Shown in pieces: positions 18,444 through 27,421 of a stretch of 64,000 nucleotides of DNA. Origin of the DNA: CAZQQN01 sp964595485 (GTDB lineage: Bacteria > Bacteroidota > Bacteroidia > CAILMK01 > CAYYUA01). A model generated the notes under the pieces. The model was not told where the DNA came from. It searched no databases and was given only the letters and a program-made list of their open reading frames with translations. Numbering within the stretch: position 1 is the first letter of the stretch; each line of letters begins with the position of its first letter. The DNA lies in NCBI GenBank assembly GCA_964595485.1, contig CAZQQN010000010.1, positions 1 through 64,000 of the forward strand, written 5' to 3'. The translations under genes were made by a program, and so were the position numbers.

Positions 18444-20381
18444 TCACTTTTTCTTTTTCTTACCTTTTCCACCGCCATTAGCGGCAGGTTTCACGGATTT
18501 ACCCTCTTGCTGCTGCTTAGCCATGTCTTCTAAGCGCTGCTGGAATTTGGACTTCTTAGCTGGCTTTTTCTTTTTCTCTTCAATTTTCTTGCGGATTTTA
18601 TCCTCGCTGATAAATTGCTTGAAGAGAAAAGTTTGAAGGAATGAGAAAATATTGTAGAAGAAATAATAACAACTTAAACCCGCTGAGTAACCATTGAAAA
18701 TGAACAAAATAAAAAATGGCATGATGTACGTCATGATTTTCATCTGCTGAGCCATCTGGTCATTGCTTTGTGGGGTCATTTTTTGGTTATACCAGGAATA
18801 AAGCATAGTAGAAGAAGCCATAAATAGTGTAAAAAGGCTTACATGATCTCCGTAAAATGGAATGGAGAAATCACCGGGAAAATTCCAGATCGAATCATAG
18901 GTGGAAAGATCAGTGGCCCATAAAAATCCTTCCTGGCGTAGCTCTATGGATGACGGGTAAAAATGAAACATTGCCACCAGGAAAGGGAGCTGAAGTAACA
19001 TAGGGAAACACCCCCCCATTGGATTAATACCCGCTTGCCGGTAAAGCTTCATTTGCTCCATTTGCAGCTTTTGCTGATCATTCCCGTGTTTTTCTTTAAG
19101 TTGGTCAATCTCAGGCTTAAGCGCTTTCATCTTAGCCTGCGACATGAAGGATTTATAGGTGAGCGGGGTTAGGGCAAGCTTGATAATAACCGTTAGAAGA
19201 ATAATAATGATCCCATAGCTTGGAATAAAATTATCGAGGAAGTTGAATATCGGGATAATGACAAATTTGTTAATCCACCCGATTAATGCCCAGCCAAGAG
19301 AAAGCTGTTCTTCAAGGGCAAGGCCATAACTATTCAGCGTCTGATAATGATTGGGGCCAATGTACATTTGCATCCCAAACTTCATATCCCTTTCATGATC
19401 AAAAGGTATGGTGAGATTGGCCTGGTCTTTTTCTACATAATTCAGCTTCTCGCTTTGCTCCGTTGCAACATCTCCCCTTTCAAAACCTTCGTCTGCTATT
19501 AGGGACTGGCTAAAAAACTGCTGTTTGAAAGACACCCATTTCAGGTTGGTGGAAATCTCTTTCTCAGAGCTTCCACGCTCCGATAACCAGTCAACATCCT
19601 CATTGGCATATTTAAAAATGACCCCTGAACGATTCCGTTCCCGGCTTAAATTTTTCTCCTGCTGATTGAGTTTACTTTGCCAGCTAAGATCAATATAACG
19701 AGTATTCCTGGGTATGATCTTGTTAAAACCAATCAATTCCAGGTCATAATCCAGCATGTATTCATCACCATATAACTTATACGTTTGCTTCATGACACGA
19801 TCTTCTCCTAATCGGAGTGCCATGGTTACCGATGCTGAATCTTTACCGGTAATTTTTTGGGATTCACCAGATGATTCAAAGTAAAGATCGTCCGTATTGA
19901 TCTTCTTGTTTTTGTAAAAAAACCGGTACCCAAATTTTGTATTAGCGGAATCAATGAGTACAACAGGTTCCTTATCGTACCGTTTGTGATTCTTAATCTC
20001 TGCATGACTTATGCGCCCGCCCTTGGAACTAATCCGTAACTTCAGCACCTCGTTCTCAAGGGTAATGGTTTCTTCTTCTGCCTGCGCATGGCTTGCAAAG
20101 GGCTGCGGTAATGAGAGGGAATCGTTTTTTACCCTTTCTTTGGTTTTATCCTCTTGTGCAGCTGTAGAAGGGGCTTCACCGCTACCTTCATCTTTATCTT
20201 CCGTTACCCCTTTCTCTTTCTTATCTGATTGCTTTTCAGTTGTTTGAGGAGGTTCTTCAGTTTTTTCAGGTCTTTGCTCTTCCTTAGGAGGTTTTTCTCT
20301 TGGTTCAGGGGCAAAATAAATAAGGTAAAAGAGCAAGATTACCCCTATTAGAATAAAGCCAATCAAAGAATTTCTGTCCAT
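18444..20381 (-). CDS. yidC: Membrane protein insertase YidC
   Basis: This is a 645-residue Gram-negative-type YidC that inserts and folds inner-membrane proteins. It has an N-terminal anchor (residues 7-24), a charged low-complexity linker rich in Glu, Lys and Pro (about 28-90) and a large periplasmic beta-sandwich domain (about 100-350). The conserved five-segment core follows, with 'GIIIILLTVIIKLALTPLTY', 'QAGINPMGGCFPMLLQLPFL' and 'MKIMTYIMPFFILFIFNGYS'. The Lys-rich tail ('GGGKGKKKKK') is typical of ribosome-contacting YidC ends. A -7 element lies 24 bases upstream of the start. Confidence 0.97.
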   Translation of the reverse strand: MDRNSLIGFILIGVILLFYLIYFAPEPREKPPKEEQRPEKTEEPPQTTEKQSDKKEKGVTEDKDEGSGEAPSTAAQEDKTKERVKNDSLSLPQPFASHAQAEEETITLENEVLKLRISSKGGRISHAEIKNHKRYDKEPVVLIDSANTKFGYRFFYKNKKINTDDLYFESSGESQKITGKDSASVTMALRLGEDRVMKQTYKLYGDEYMLDYDLELIGFNKIIPRNTRYIDLSWQSKLNQQEKNLSRERNRSGVIFKYANEDVDWLSERGSSEKEISTNLKWVSFKQQFFSQSLIADEGFERGDVATEQSEKLNYVEKDQANLTIPFDHERDMKFGMQMYIGPNHYQTLNSYGLALEEQLSLGWALIGWINKFVIIPIFNFLDNFIPSYGIIIILLTVIIKLALTPLTYKSFMSQAKMKALKPEIDQLKEKHGNDQQKLQMEQMKLYRQAGINPMGGCFPMLLQLPFLVAMFHFYPSSIELRQEGFLWATDLSTYDSIWNFPGDFSIPFYGDHVSLFTLFMASSTMLYSWYNQKMTPQSNDQMAQQMKIMTYIMPFFILFIFNGYSAGLSCYYFFYNIFSFLQTFLFKQFISEDKIRKKIEEKKKKPAKKSKFQQRLEDMAKQQQEGKSVKPAANGGGKGKKKKK

Positions 20382-20404
20382 CGATAGCCGGTTGAATTTG
20401 GGTG

Positions 20405-20412
20405 CAAAATTA
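20405..20412 (-). promoter_or_regulatory. Candidate -7 element for yidC
   Basis: The reverse strand reads TAATTTTG, a perfect TAnnTTTG match, 23 bases before the yidC ATG. No well-spaced TTG is present. Confidence 0.4.
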
Positions 20413-20521
20413 GGAAAAACTTCAAGGCATTGAAAAAACCTGAATGGAGAGTTGACAAGCGCTTCTAAACCTTACGAATATAGCTTATTATTGGGGAACC
20501 TATTGAAAGGCCATAATCAAA

Positions 20522-21028
20522 TCAAGTCGTCTTGGTACTTCTAATCAGATTCTTATCTTTAATAAAATCGTATACCTGCTGAGCTCCCGCTTTAGGATTT
20601 ACGCCAGTGTATATCGCTTCCACCTTACAATCCGGGTTGATCACAACAGTATCCCTTGAGCAAAGACCAAAAAATACTTTGATGCCAAACTTTTTGGCGA
20701 GCTCACTATTCGGGTCTGATATCAATTTAACCCGCAGGTCATGCTTTTCTTTAAACTTTTCATGGCTTTTCTCGGAATCACCACTAACGCCAATAATCTC
20801 AGCTCCCAGATCGTGAAAATCGTCAAGCATGGAAGAAAAAGTTTTGGCTTCCTTGGTGCAACCCGGCGTATTATCTTTCGGATAAAAATAAAGGACAAGC
20901 CAGCTTCCTTTGAAATCACCTACTTTCAATCTATCAGAAAGCTGAAGATCACTAACATCCTGTCCTTCTTTTATTTCTCCACTGGAAAAATTAAAGGCTA
21001 AACCGAGGATTCCGCCATTGAGTACCAT
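20522..21028 (-). CDS. Peroxiredoxin (BCP/PrxQ-like)
   Basis: This is a 168-residue thiol peroxidase. The peroxidatic cysteine is Cys57 in 'YPKDNTPGCTKEAKTF'. The family's usual resolving cysteine five residues later is absent (Lys is there), so resolution must use one of the later cysteines ('FFGLCSRD', 'NPDCKVEAIY') or an external thiol such as bacillithiol, whose synthesis gene bshB1 is in this window. The C-terminal 'GVNPKAGAQQVYDFIK' is consistent with the AhpC-TSA fold. The N-terminal ~30 residues are less conserved, and a later start is possible. Confidence 0.88.
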   Translation of the reverse strand: MVLNGGILGLAFNFSSGEIKEGQDVSDLQLSDRLKVGDFKGSWLVLYFYPKDNTPGCTKEAKTFSSMLDDFHDLGAEIIGVSGDSEKSHEKFKEKHDLRVKLISDPNSELAKKFGIKVFFGLCSRDTVVINPDCKVEAIYTGVNPKAGAQQVYDFIKDKNLIRSTKTT

Positions 21029-21237
21029 ACACTTTTTTATTCTTTACAACTGTGGCCAAAAAATGTTTATGCTTTTTTAGGCAGGTTTTATGAGCAAACC
21101 AGTTTTCAATACTTTAACTTTTAGCCGTTTTAAAACCGTTGAGAAACCTTATAGGAACTTTTTTTATGCAATAAATCTACCATTTTCTGCTCAATGCGCA
21201 AAATTCCTAATTTTCTGCCTAATAAAATTGTGGTGCT

Positions 21238-21906
21238 ATGTCCTGTAAAAGCCTGGCTAACATAAACCAAGAAGTGGTGAAGTGTCAGAGATGCCCTCGT
21301 TTGATCAACCATGTAAGAGCAGTTAGTGAAGAAAAAGTTAAGCGCTACCGTGATTGGGAATACTGGGGGAGACCAGTCCCGGGATTTGGAGATCCTCAAG
21401 CCAGGATACTCATAATCGGATTGGCACCTGCTGCCCATGGAGCCAACCGAACAGGTCGGATGTTTACGGGAGATTCTTCTGGGGATTGGCTTTACGCAGC
21501 CCTTTATGAAGCAGGTTTTGCTAACCAAGCCGAGAGTTATTCCGTTGATGATGGGATGACATTGTATGACGTATACCTAACGGCTGCCTGTCGTTGTGCT
21601 CCGCCCCAGAATAAACCCACCGCTTCGGAAATAAGAACTTGTTCGCAAACTTTCCTGCAACCGGAGCTTAAGCTTTTTACTGATTTGCAATTCGTTCTTT
21701 GTTTAGGACGTGTTGCTTTTGATACTTACCGAAAACTCAATGACCTTCCTAAAATGAATTTTGGGCATGGCCTTCATTACCCAATGGAAAACCACCCGGA
21801 TATCAAGCTATCTTACCATCCAAGCCGTCAAAATACGCAAACAGGCAGGCTCAAGTGGGAAGAATGGGTAAAAGTTTTTCATGACCTGAAAGGGCAGTTA
21901 GCCTAA
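21238..21906 (+). CDS. Uracil-DNA glycosylase, family 5 (UDGb-like)
   Basis: This 222-residue DNA-repair enzyme belongs to the iron-sulfur uracil-DNA glycosylase group. Motif 1 reads 'GLAPAAHGANRTGRMFTGD' (residues 61-79). The Ala instead of an acidic activating residue in 'GLAPAAHG' and the long 'NRTGRMFTGDSSGDWL' are hallmarks of family 5. Motif 2 is 'SYHPSRQNTQTGRL'. Likely 4Fe-4S ligands are Cys16 and Cys19 ('CQRC'), Cys118 or Cys120 ('CRC') and Cys135. It is expected to excise uracil and perhaps other deaminated bases. The gene is solitary, and the convergent glycosyltransferase ends 57 bases downstream. Confidence 0.92.
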   Translation: MSCKSLANINQEVVKCQRCPRLINHVRAVSEEKVKRYRDWEYWGRPVPGFGDPQARILIIGLAPAAHGANRTGRMFTGDSSGDWLYAALYEAGFANQAESYSVDDGMTLYDVYLTAACRCAPPQNKPTASEIRTCSQTFLQPELKLFTDLQFVLCLGRVAFDTYRKLNDLPKMNFGHGLHYPMENHPDIKLSYHPSRQNTQTGRLKWEEWVKVFHDLKGQLA

Positions 21907-21963
21907 CAAGCTTACATGGTTTATGAGTATGAGGTTTTTTAAGCAACAATAAGCAAAAGCCAC

Positions 21964-23061
21964 TTATATCTCTCGCCCTTTCCATTTTAGTTTAATGGGA
22001 AGAAAGTAATAAAACGGCATGGCAAGGTTTGTAAAATAATGGTAAGGTTCAAACAGGAAAAGTTGCCATGCTTTTAAGGGAATATTTAATTGCCGCCCCA
22101 AGGTTTTCAAAAATATGCTTTGCAATAACCACTTAAGGGCAATAAAGTACAAAGCAATCAAGGGCTGAATAAAGAGTAACACGATTACGGCAGGCACAAA
22201 AAGCCCATGAATGGTTATTAAAAGCCATATAGATGCCGGTAGCTCCGTACCGCCTCTTAGCCAGCGTTTCCTTTGCTGAAGCATTGTACCTAAATCCGGT
22301 GCCGGCACTGAATTTCCCGTTATATCAGGATTGAACAGGTGTTTGTGCCCCCACCCTAACTGCGTAACTTCCTGGAAAAGCTTATAATCCTCAGTAACCG
22401 ATGAATCAATATTTTGGTAACCACCTGTTTCCCAATAGGCCGATTTTCTGACAGCCATATTATTACCCACTGCTGTCACAGAACGGAAGTCATCCAATAG
22501 CTTGAGAATGCTCATGTAATACAGCCATTCCACACCTTGCATGTTACCAAAAATGGTTTCCCCTTTTACTACTGATATACCGCTTGTCAAACCAGTTTTT
22601 TGACTAAAACCATTCAATAGCCCCTGAATCCAATTAGCAGGCACGCGTATATCAGCATCCGTGATGCAATAAAACTCGCCTTTGGCTTCGTTTGCAAGCC
22701 AAGCCAAGGCATTTGCTTTGCTTTTGGCCTTACCCCACTCCCATTTGACATCTATTAAACGAAAAACCGGCTTATCAGCAATAAAATGGGTCACTAATTC
22801 CCGTGTTTTATCGGTAGAACGGTCATCTCCTACCAGGATTTCAAGTTTTTCGCCGGGGTAATTCAAGTTATGCAATGCCCGGAGGCAAGCCTCAATGTTC
22901 CCCGCTTCATTACGGCAAGCCAAAAGCACTGAGACAAAGGGGTAATTAGCAGGCTCCTGGTAAGCATCCCTGAGCTTGAAAGCTTTCACAAAAAAGACCA
23001 GAAAGATCAGGAAAAACAAGGCAAGCATGGTATAAAGCAAGCCGGTGAGGATCATAGACAA
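21964..23061 (-). CDS. Glycosyltransferase family 2, membrane-bound
   Basis: This is a 365-residue GT-A glycosyltransferase. An N-terminal membrane segment (about residues 5-25) precedes the catalytic domain, which has 'PFVSVLLACRNEAGNIEAC', the nucleotide-sugar motif 'GDDRSTDKT', the DxD-type 'ITDADIRVP' and the processive-type 'QQRKRWLRGG'. Hydrophobic segments follow at the C terminus. The arrangement resembles enzymes that glycosylate membrane lipids or build surface polysaccharides; donor and acceptor are unknown. It is 6 bases downstream of the polysaccharide deacetylase, so the two are almost certainly cotranscribed and may act on the same glycan. Confidence 0.9.
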   Translation of the reverse strand: MSMILTGLLYTMLALFFLIFLVFFVKAFKLRDAYQEPANYPFVSVLLACRNEAGNIEACLRALHNLNYPGEKLEILVGDDRSTDKTRELVTHFIADKPVFRLIDVKWEWGKAKSKANALAWLANEAKGEFYCITDADIRVPANWIQGLLNGFSQKTGLTSGISVVKGETIFGNMQGVEWLYYMSILKLLDDFRSVTAVGNNMAVRKSAYWETGGYQNIDSSVTEDYKLFQEVTQLGWGHKHLFNPDITGNSVPAPDLGTMLQQRKRWLRGGTELPASIWLLITIHGLFVPAVIVLLFIQPLIALYFIALKWLLQSIFLKTLGRQLNIPLKAWQLFLFEPYHYFTNLAMPFYYFLPIKLKWKGREI

Positions 23062-23067
23062 ATTACG

Positions 23068-23688
23068 TTAAAGGGTTTGAAATCGGTAACCCTGGTTACT
23101 GAAATAGGCCAAAAACCAGGGTAAAAGCTGTTCAAGATTAGCAGCAGCTTTTTTACTGTCATGAAAAATCACAATAGAGCCCGGTTCGATTTTTTGGGTT
23201 AAAGTAGCATAAGTGCGCTCAAGATTTAAGTTTGGGTCAAAGTCATAAGTCAGGACATCCCACATGATAATCTCATAACCCAGTTCATTCAAAAGCCTAA
23301 ACTGCGAAGGCTTTATTTTGCCGTATGGGGGACGAAAAAGCGAAGACGGTACAAGCTCCTTACAAGCCTCAACATCGTCCCGGTAATATTGGGGATTATG
23401 TCTCCACCCGTTGAGGTGGTGATAAGTGTGGTTACCCAACCTATGTCCAGCGGCTTGAATCGCTTCTATAGCTTCCGGATTAGAAGCTGCCCTGTCACCA
23501 ACGCAGAAAAAAGTGGCTGTAGCCTTGTAGTCATTCAAGCGGTTCAAAATCCAAGGAGTTAGGGTTTTATCAGGCCCATCATCAAAAGTTAAAAACAGTG
23601 CCTTCTCATCACACTCCTTAAACCATGTAAGGTTGGGAAATGCTTGCTGCACAAATGCAGGCATTTTGTATAGATGCGGCCAAACCAT
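23068..23688 (-). CDS. Polysaccharide deacetylase family protein
   Basis: This 206-residue NodB-homology (CE4) enzyme removes N- or O-acetyl groups from a glycan. All five family motifs are visible. Asp36-Asp37 lie in 'LTFDDGPD', and His87/His91 lie in 'LGNHTYHH' as metal ligands. 'RPPYGK' supplies the arginine motif, 'MWDVLTYDFD' the fourth and 'SIVIFHDS' the fifth. There is no clear signal peptide. It is the first gene of a two-gene unit with a GT2 glycosyltransferase. A perfect TAnnTTTG box ends only 5 bases before the ATG, so the transcript may be leaderless. Confidence 0.93.
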   Translation of the reverse strand: MVWPHLYKMPAFVQQAFPNLTWFKECDEKALFLTFDDGPDKTLTPWILNRLNDYKATATFFCVGDRAASNPEAIEAIQAAGHRLGNHTYHHLNGWRHNPQYYRDDVEACKELVPSSLFRPPYGKIKPSQFRLLNELGYEIIMWDVLTYDFDPNLNLERTYATLTQKIEPGSIVIFHDSKKAAANLEQLLPWFLAYFSNQGYRFQTL

Positions 23689-23693
23689 TGCTA

Positions 23694-23701
23694 CAAAACT
23701 A
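23694..23701 (-). promoter_or_regulatory. Candidate -7 element, probably leaderless transcript
   Basis: The reverse strand reads TAGTTTTG ending 5 bases before the deacetylase ATG. A start site about 4-7 bases downstream of the box would fall on or next to the start codon. No TTG is found at -33. Confidence 0.4.
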
Positions 23702-23885
23702 CCAATTTAAAAGGGCCTTGAGAATTTTTATGGCTTAAAAGGATTACGATTCAGTTTTTGCCAAGTAATAGTTTAGGCAGCTTTAAAATTTTGAAAGCGC
23801 ATAGTAAAGCCCCAGCCTTTTCAGGCTTTTTTGCCTTATCCTTACAATTAATAATTTTTACCAAATAGATCAAATGGTAAAATAT

Positions 23886-23911
23886 TTGTTTTTTGAAATC
23901 CCCTACCTTTG
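23886..23911 (+). promoter_or_regulatory. Candidate promoter for lpoB-like gene
   Basis: TTG at 23886-23888 and TACCTTTG at 23904-23911 are separated by 15 bases. The -7 match is perfect and the spacing is slightly short. The ATG follows at 23935. Confidence 0.5.
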
Positions 23912-23934
23912 TAAGAAAATAAAAACAATGAATT

Positions 23935-24528
23935 ATGCTACGTACTATCGCTAAAATTACGGTTTTGAGCCTTGCCTTTTTTGTTGCCAGTTGTGGTAAT
24001 CAAAAGGAAGTTTCACGAATGGATCCAGATTCACGAACCGACTTAAGTGGGCGTTGGAACGATACAGACTCACGCTTAGTTGCTGAGGAGATGGTTGAAG
24101 ATGCCCTGAGTCGTGCATGGCTAAAAGAACATAAAGCCAATAATGATGGGAAAAAGCCTACCGTAATAGTAGGGGTTATTAAAAATAAAACCCACGAGCA
24201 CATTAACCCCCAGACTTTCATAAAAGACATTGAAAAAGAATTCATAAACCGGAATAAAGTTCGAGTGGTCCAAAGCGGAGAATTCAGGGACCAACTGCGG
24301 GAAGAAAGGGCTGACCAGCAAAAATATGCATCCAAAGAAACCCAGAAAGAATGGGGTAAGGAATTAGGAGCCGATTACATGATGACAGGTATTATGTCTT
24401 CCAATGTTGACCAGAATAAGGATGAAAAGGTGGTTTTTTACAAAACCAACCTTGAGCTGACCAATCTGGAAACCAATGAAAAGGTATGGATCGGAGATAA
24501 AGAAATCAAAAAATACGTAGAAGAGTAG
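23935..24528 (+). CDS. LpoB-like lipoprotein, penicillin-binding protein activator
   Basis: This is a 197-residue lipoprotein with the lipobox 'FFVASC' and lipidated Cys20. The mature part contains 'PTVIVGVIKNKTHEHINPQT', 'VRVVQSGEFRDQLREER', 'ELGADYMMTGIMSS' and 'TNLETNEKVWIGDKEIKK'. This is the order of elements in the LpoB/COG3417 family, which stimulates class A penicillin-binding proteins from the outer membrane in Enterobacteria. A COG3014-like lipoprotein follows 63 bases downstream. That same pairing occurs in several Proteobacteria, which strengthens the call. Activity toward a specific PBP is inferred only. Confidence 0.88.
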   Translation: MLRTIAKITVLSLAFFVASCGNQKEVSRMDPDSRTDLSGRWNDTDSRLVAEEMVEDALSRAWLKEHKANNDGKKPTVIVGVIKNKTHEHINPQTFIKDIEKEFINRNKVRVVQSGEFRDQLREERADQQKYASKETQKEWGKELGADYMMTGIMSSNVDQNKDEKVVFYKTNLELTNLETNEKVWIGDKEIKKYVEE

Positions 24529-24591
24529 GCTCTCCTTACTGTTTATGGTATTACAAAGGACTCTTTTCAAAGCCACCTTTAATCCCTGTTT

Positions 24592-26004
24592 ATGATTAGG
24601 AAAAGCTTTGTATGGTTTGCGTTCCTGTGCTTACTCACCTCATGCTTAACTTATTACCAAAAAACTCAAAAATTCAATGATTACTTTGTAAAGGGTGAAA
24701 TAGAGAAAGCCAAAAGTAAAATTGAAGATGAGGAACCCAAGAAAAAAAACAGGCTTCTTCATTACTTCAATCTCGGAACTGTAAACTTCATGCTCGGCAA
24801 CCATGATAGCAGCAATCATTATTTTGAAAAAGCCTACGTTACTGCTGAGGATTACCGGCAAAGCACCGGCCAGGAGATTGCAGCTTTACTATTGAACCCA
24901 AAGGTTAAAACTTACCTGGGAGAAGACCATGAGATCCTGATGATCCATTACTTCAAAGCCCTGAATTACCTTTACTTAAATGATTACGATGCAGCGCTGG
25001 TCGAGTGCCGGCGTATGAACATTAAGCTGAATGACTTAAATGAAGAATATGACCGTGAAAACCGCTATAAGCGGGATGCCTTTATTAATCTCTTGATGGG
25101 GTTAATCTACGATGCCAATGACAATTACAATGACGCCTTCATTGCTTACAGAAATGCTTACGATATATACAGGGAAGACTACAGAAAACTGTTTAATATT
25201 GCTCCCCCCAAGCAGTTAAAAAGCGACTTGCTACGTACAGCTTATTTAGCTGGTATGGATAATGAACTTAAGCAATATGAGGAATCATTTGACACATCCT
25301 ACCATTACAAGCAAAACACGGATCAAAGCAGTTTGGTGTTTTTTTGGCACAACGGGGTTGGACCTTATAAAGATGAATTCAGTGTCAATTTTGCCCTTGT
25401 AAGAGGTGAAGGAGGAGTTGCCCATTTTGAAAACGAAAAACATGGCTGGACTTTTCCTTTCCCCAACTACGAGGAGAAAGAAGAGGAAAACGCTGGTCTT
25501 AGTGATATCGAAGTTATTAGGATGGCTCTGCCCAAATACATTGAGCGTCCCCCATTTTATGAACAGGCAAGCATATTGGTTGATAGCCAATCAAAACATC
25601 AAATGGAGATGGCTGAAAATATTAACAAGATTGCCTTCCAAACTTTGCGGGATCGCATGCTTAGAGAATTGGGTAATGCCCTTCTCCGTCTGGCCCTTAA
25701 AAAAGGGAGTGAATATGCGGCCAGAGAGGAGAGTGATGGTGTTGGTGCAGCTTTAAGCATTTTTAACGCTATTACCGAACAGGCAGATACCCGCAATTGG
25801 CAAACCTTACCCCATTCCATATCTTACACTCGTATACCGGTAAAAAGTGGAGACCATAAGGTTAACCTAACAACCACCAACAGCCGAGGCCACCAGACAG
25901 AATACACTTTAAATTACAACCTCCAAAAAGGAGAAACCCTGTTTGACCATTTCCACAGCCTTGCCACCAAGCAAGAAAAATTCTACCGTAAGCAAGAGTG
26001 GTGA
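24592..26004 (+). CDS. COG3014 family lipoprotein with TPR-like repeats
   Basis: This is a 470-residue lipoprotein with the lipobox 'CLLTSC' (Cys18). Residues ~20-200 form helical TPR-like repeats: 'YFNLGTVNFMLGNHDSSNHYFEKAY', 'YFKALNYLYLNDYDAALVE' and 'LMGLIYDANDNYNDAFIAYRNAY', here given in part. The C-terminal half holds 'VFFWHNGVGPYKDEF', typical of COG3014, and a final strand-rich segment. It follows the LpoB-like gene on the same strand and probably works with it in controlling envelope growth; that role is inferred from the pairing, not proved. Confidence 0.82.
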   Translation: MIRKSFVWFAFLCLLTSCLTYYQKTQKFNDYFVKGEIEKAKSKIEDEEPKKKNRLLHYFNLGTVNFMLGNHDSSNHYFEKAYVTAEDYRQSTGQEIAALLLNPKVKTYLGEDHEILMIHYFKALNYLYLNDYDAALVECRRMNIKLNDLNEEYDRENRYKRDAFINLLMGLIYDANDNYNDAFIAYRNAYDIYREDYRKLFNIAPPKQLKSDLLRTAYLAGMDNELKQYEESFDTSYHYKQNTDQSSLVFFWHNGVGPYKDEFSVNFALVRGEGGVAHFENEKHGWTFPFPNYEEKEEENAGLSDIEVIRMALPKYIERPPFYEQASILVDSQSKHQMEMAENINKIAFQTLRDRMLRELGNALLRLALKKGSEYAAREESDGVGAALSIFNAITEQADTRNWQTLPHSISYTRIPVKSGDHKVNLTTTNSRGHQTEYTLNYNLQKGETLFDHFHSLATKQEKFYRKQEW

Positions 26005-26275
26005 TGGTTGTACTTTACCTGTAAAAACCCAATTTTGACGCCCAATGCTTCTTGCCACAAATAGCTTAGCCTAAATTATAATAGAATCGCAATTGATTGG
26101 CTTTTATCATTCGTAAAATTTCATTTGCTATAATCTCACAATAACTTTTACTTTCACCAAGCATCGAAATTTTTAGAGATTTGTAAGAAATTAATAAGGT
26201 CTTCAAGGTATTATGCCTGAATAAACAAATCGGCTACTTTTAATAACCTTCAACGCTGGTTAAAAATACTTGGTT

Positions 26276-27217
26276 ATGGCTAATAAAGATGACAATATCA
26301 ATCATTTGGTTGAAGAACTAAAAAGCCTTTTCGAAAGAGACGGAGAAGACCTGTCAGCCTACCTGGAAGGTTTAAAACATCAAAAATACCTTGATTATTG
26401 GGATTATATAAACCTTAACACCCTTCTGAACCTGCAGCAACCCAAAACTAACCACAGGGATGAAATGGTTTTTATTATCTATCACCAGATAACCGAGTTA
26501 TACTTCAAGCTTGTTCTCTGGGAATTACAGCAGATCAGCCATGCAGTGACACCCGGCAAAGATTTTCTGCAAGATCGTTTAGCCCGCATTAATAATTATT
26601 TCCGGGTATTGACCCAATCTTTTTCCATAATGAAGGAAGGCATGGAGCCGGAACAATTCACTGAATTCCGCATGGCATTAGTCCCCGCTTCAGGTTTTCA
26701 GTCGGTACAATACAGAATGATTGAGATAGCCTGTACACCGCTGGCTAACCTTATTCACAAAGATCACCGTGAAAGGTTGAAAGATGCCTCCATAGAAGAG
26801 CAATTCAATGAACTTTACTGGAAAAGAGGTGCTACAGAAGCCAATACAGGAGAAAAAACCCTTACCCTTACACGCTTTGAATCGCAGTATGAGGATTTTT
26901 TGATATACTACGCCAAGCGATGGAACGGAATGACCTTGTGGGATAAATATTACAACCTGCCCGAGGATATCAAATCGGATAGTAAAATCCTCAAGCAGAT
27001 GCGGAGTATTGATAAGTTCGTCAATGTTCATTGGCCAAAATCTCATTTCAATACGGCAAAGCATTACCTGGAAGACGGAGAATCAGGAGGTGAAGGTACC
27101 GGTGGTACCAATTACCAGGAATACCTCCCCCCTCACCTTCAGCAACGCATGTTCTTCCCGGACTTGTGGTCAGATGAAGAGAAAGCCAACTGGGGGAAAT
27201 TGGAGCATGATGAGTAG
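26276..27217 (+). CDS. Tryptophan 2,3-dioxygenase family protein
   Basis: This 313-residue heme enzyme is predicted to oxidise L-tryptophan to N-formylkynurenine. The substrate-pocket stretch 'DEMVFIIYHQITELYFKL' keeps the Phe and His of the family. 'SGFQSVQYRMIEI' supplies the arginine that binds the carboxylate. 'HWPKSHFNTAKHYL' includes the candidate heme-ligand histidine, and 'GEGTGGTNYQEYL' matches the Gly-rich loop. I chose ATG at 26276; an in-frame TTG at 26270 would add two residues. Overall spacing differs from classical KynA, so it belongs to a divergent branch. No kynurenine formamidase, kynureninase or 3-hydroxylase gene lies beside it. Confidence 0.88.
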   Translation: MANKDDNINHLVEELKSLFERDGEDLSAYLEGLKHQKYLDYWDYINLNTLLNLQQPKTNHRDEMVFIIYHQITELYFKLVLWELQQISHAVTPGKDFLQDRLARINNYFRVLTQSFSIMKEGMEPEQFTEFRMALVPASGFQSVQYRMIEIACTPLANLIHKDHRERLKDASIEEQFNELYWKRGATEANTGEKTLTLTRFESQYEDFLIYYAKRWNGMTLWDKYYNLPEDIKSDSKILKQMRSIDKFVNVHWPKSHFNTAKHYLEDGESGGEGTGGTNYQEYLPPHLQQRMFFPDLWSDEEKANWGKLEHDE

Positions 27218-27421
27218 CTACCTGACATTTTTATCCACTGAACCTGAAAGCTTTCGAGCTCCCTAACTTATCCATGGGATTTTTTCAGCACACATCAACC
27301 AATTATGCCCTAATGAACCATAAGCAGCCTATTGCCTGGTAAAAGCCAAAACAGGAATTTGACAGTTTGTGAATTAACCCTTGGTTTTTTAATGTTGATA
27401 CCATAAAAAAAAATCACAACC

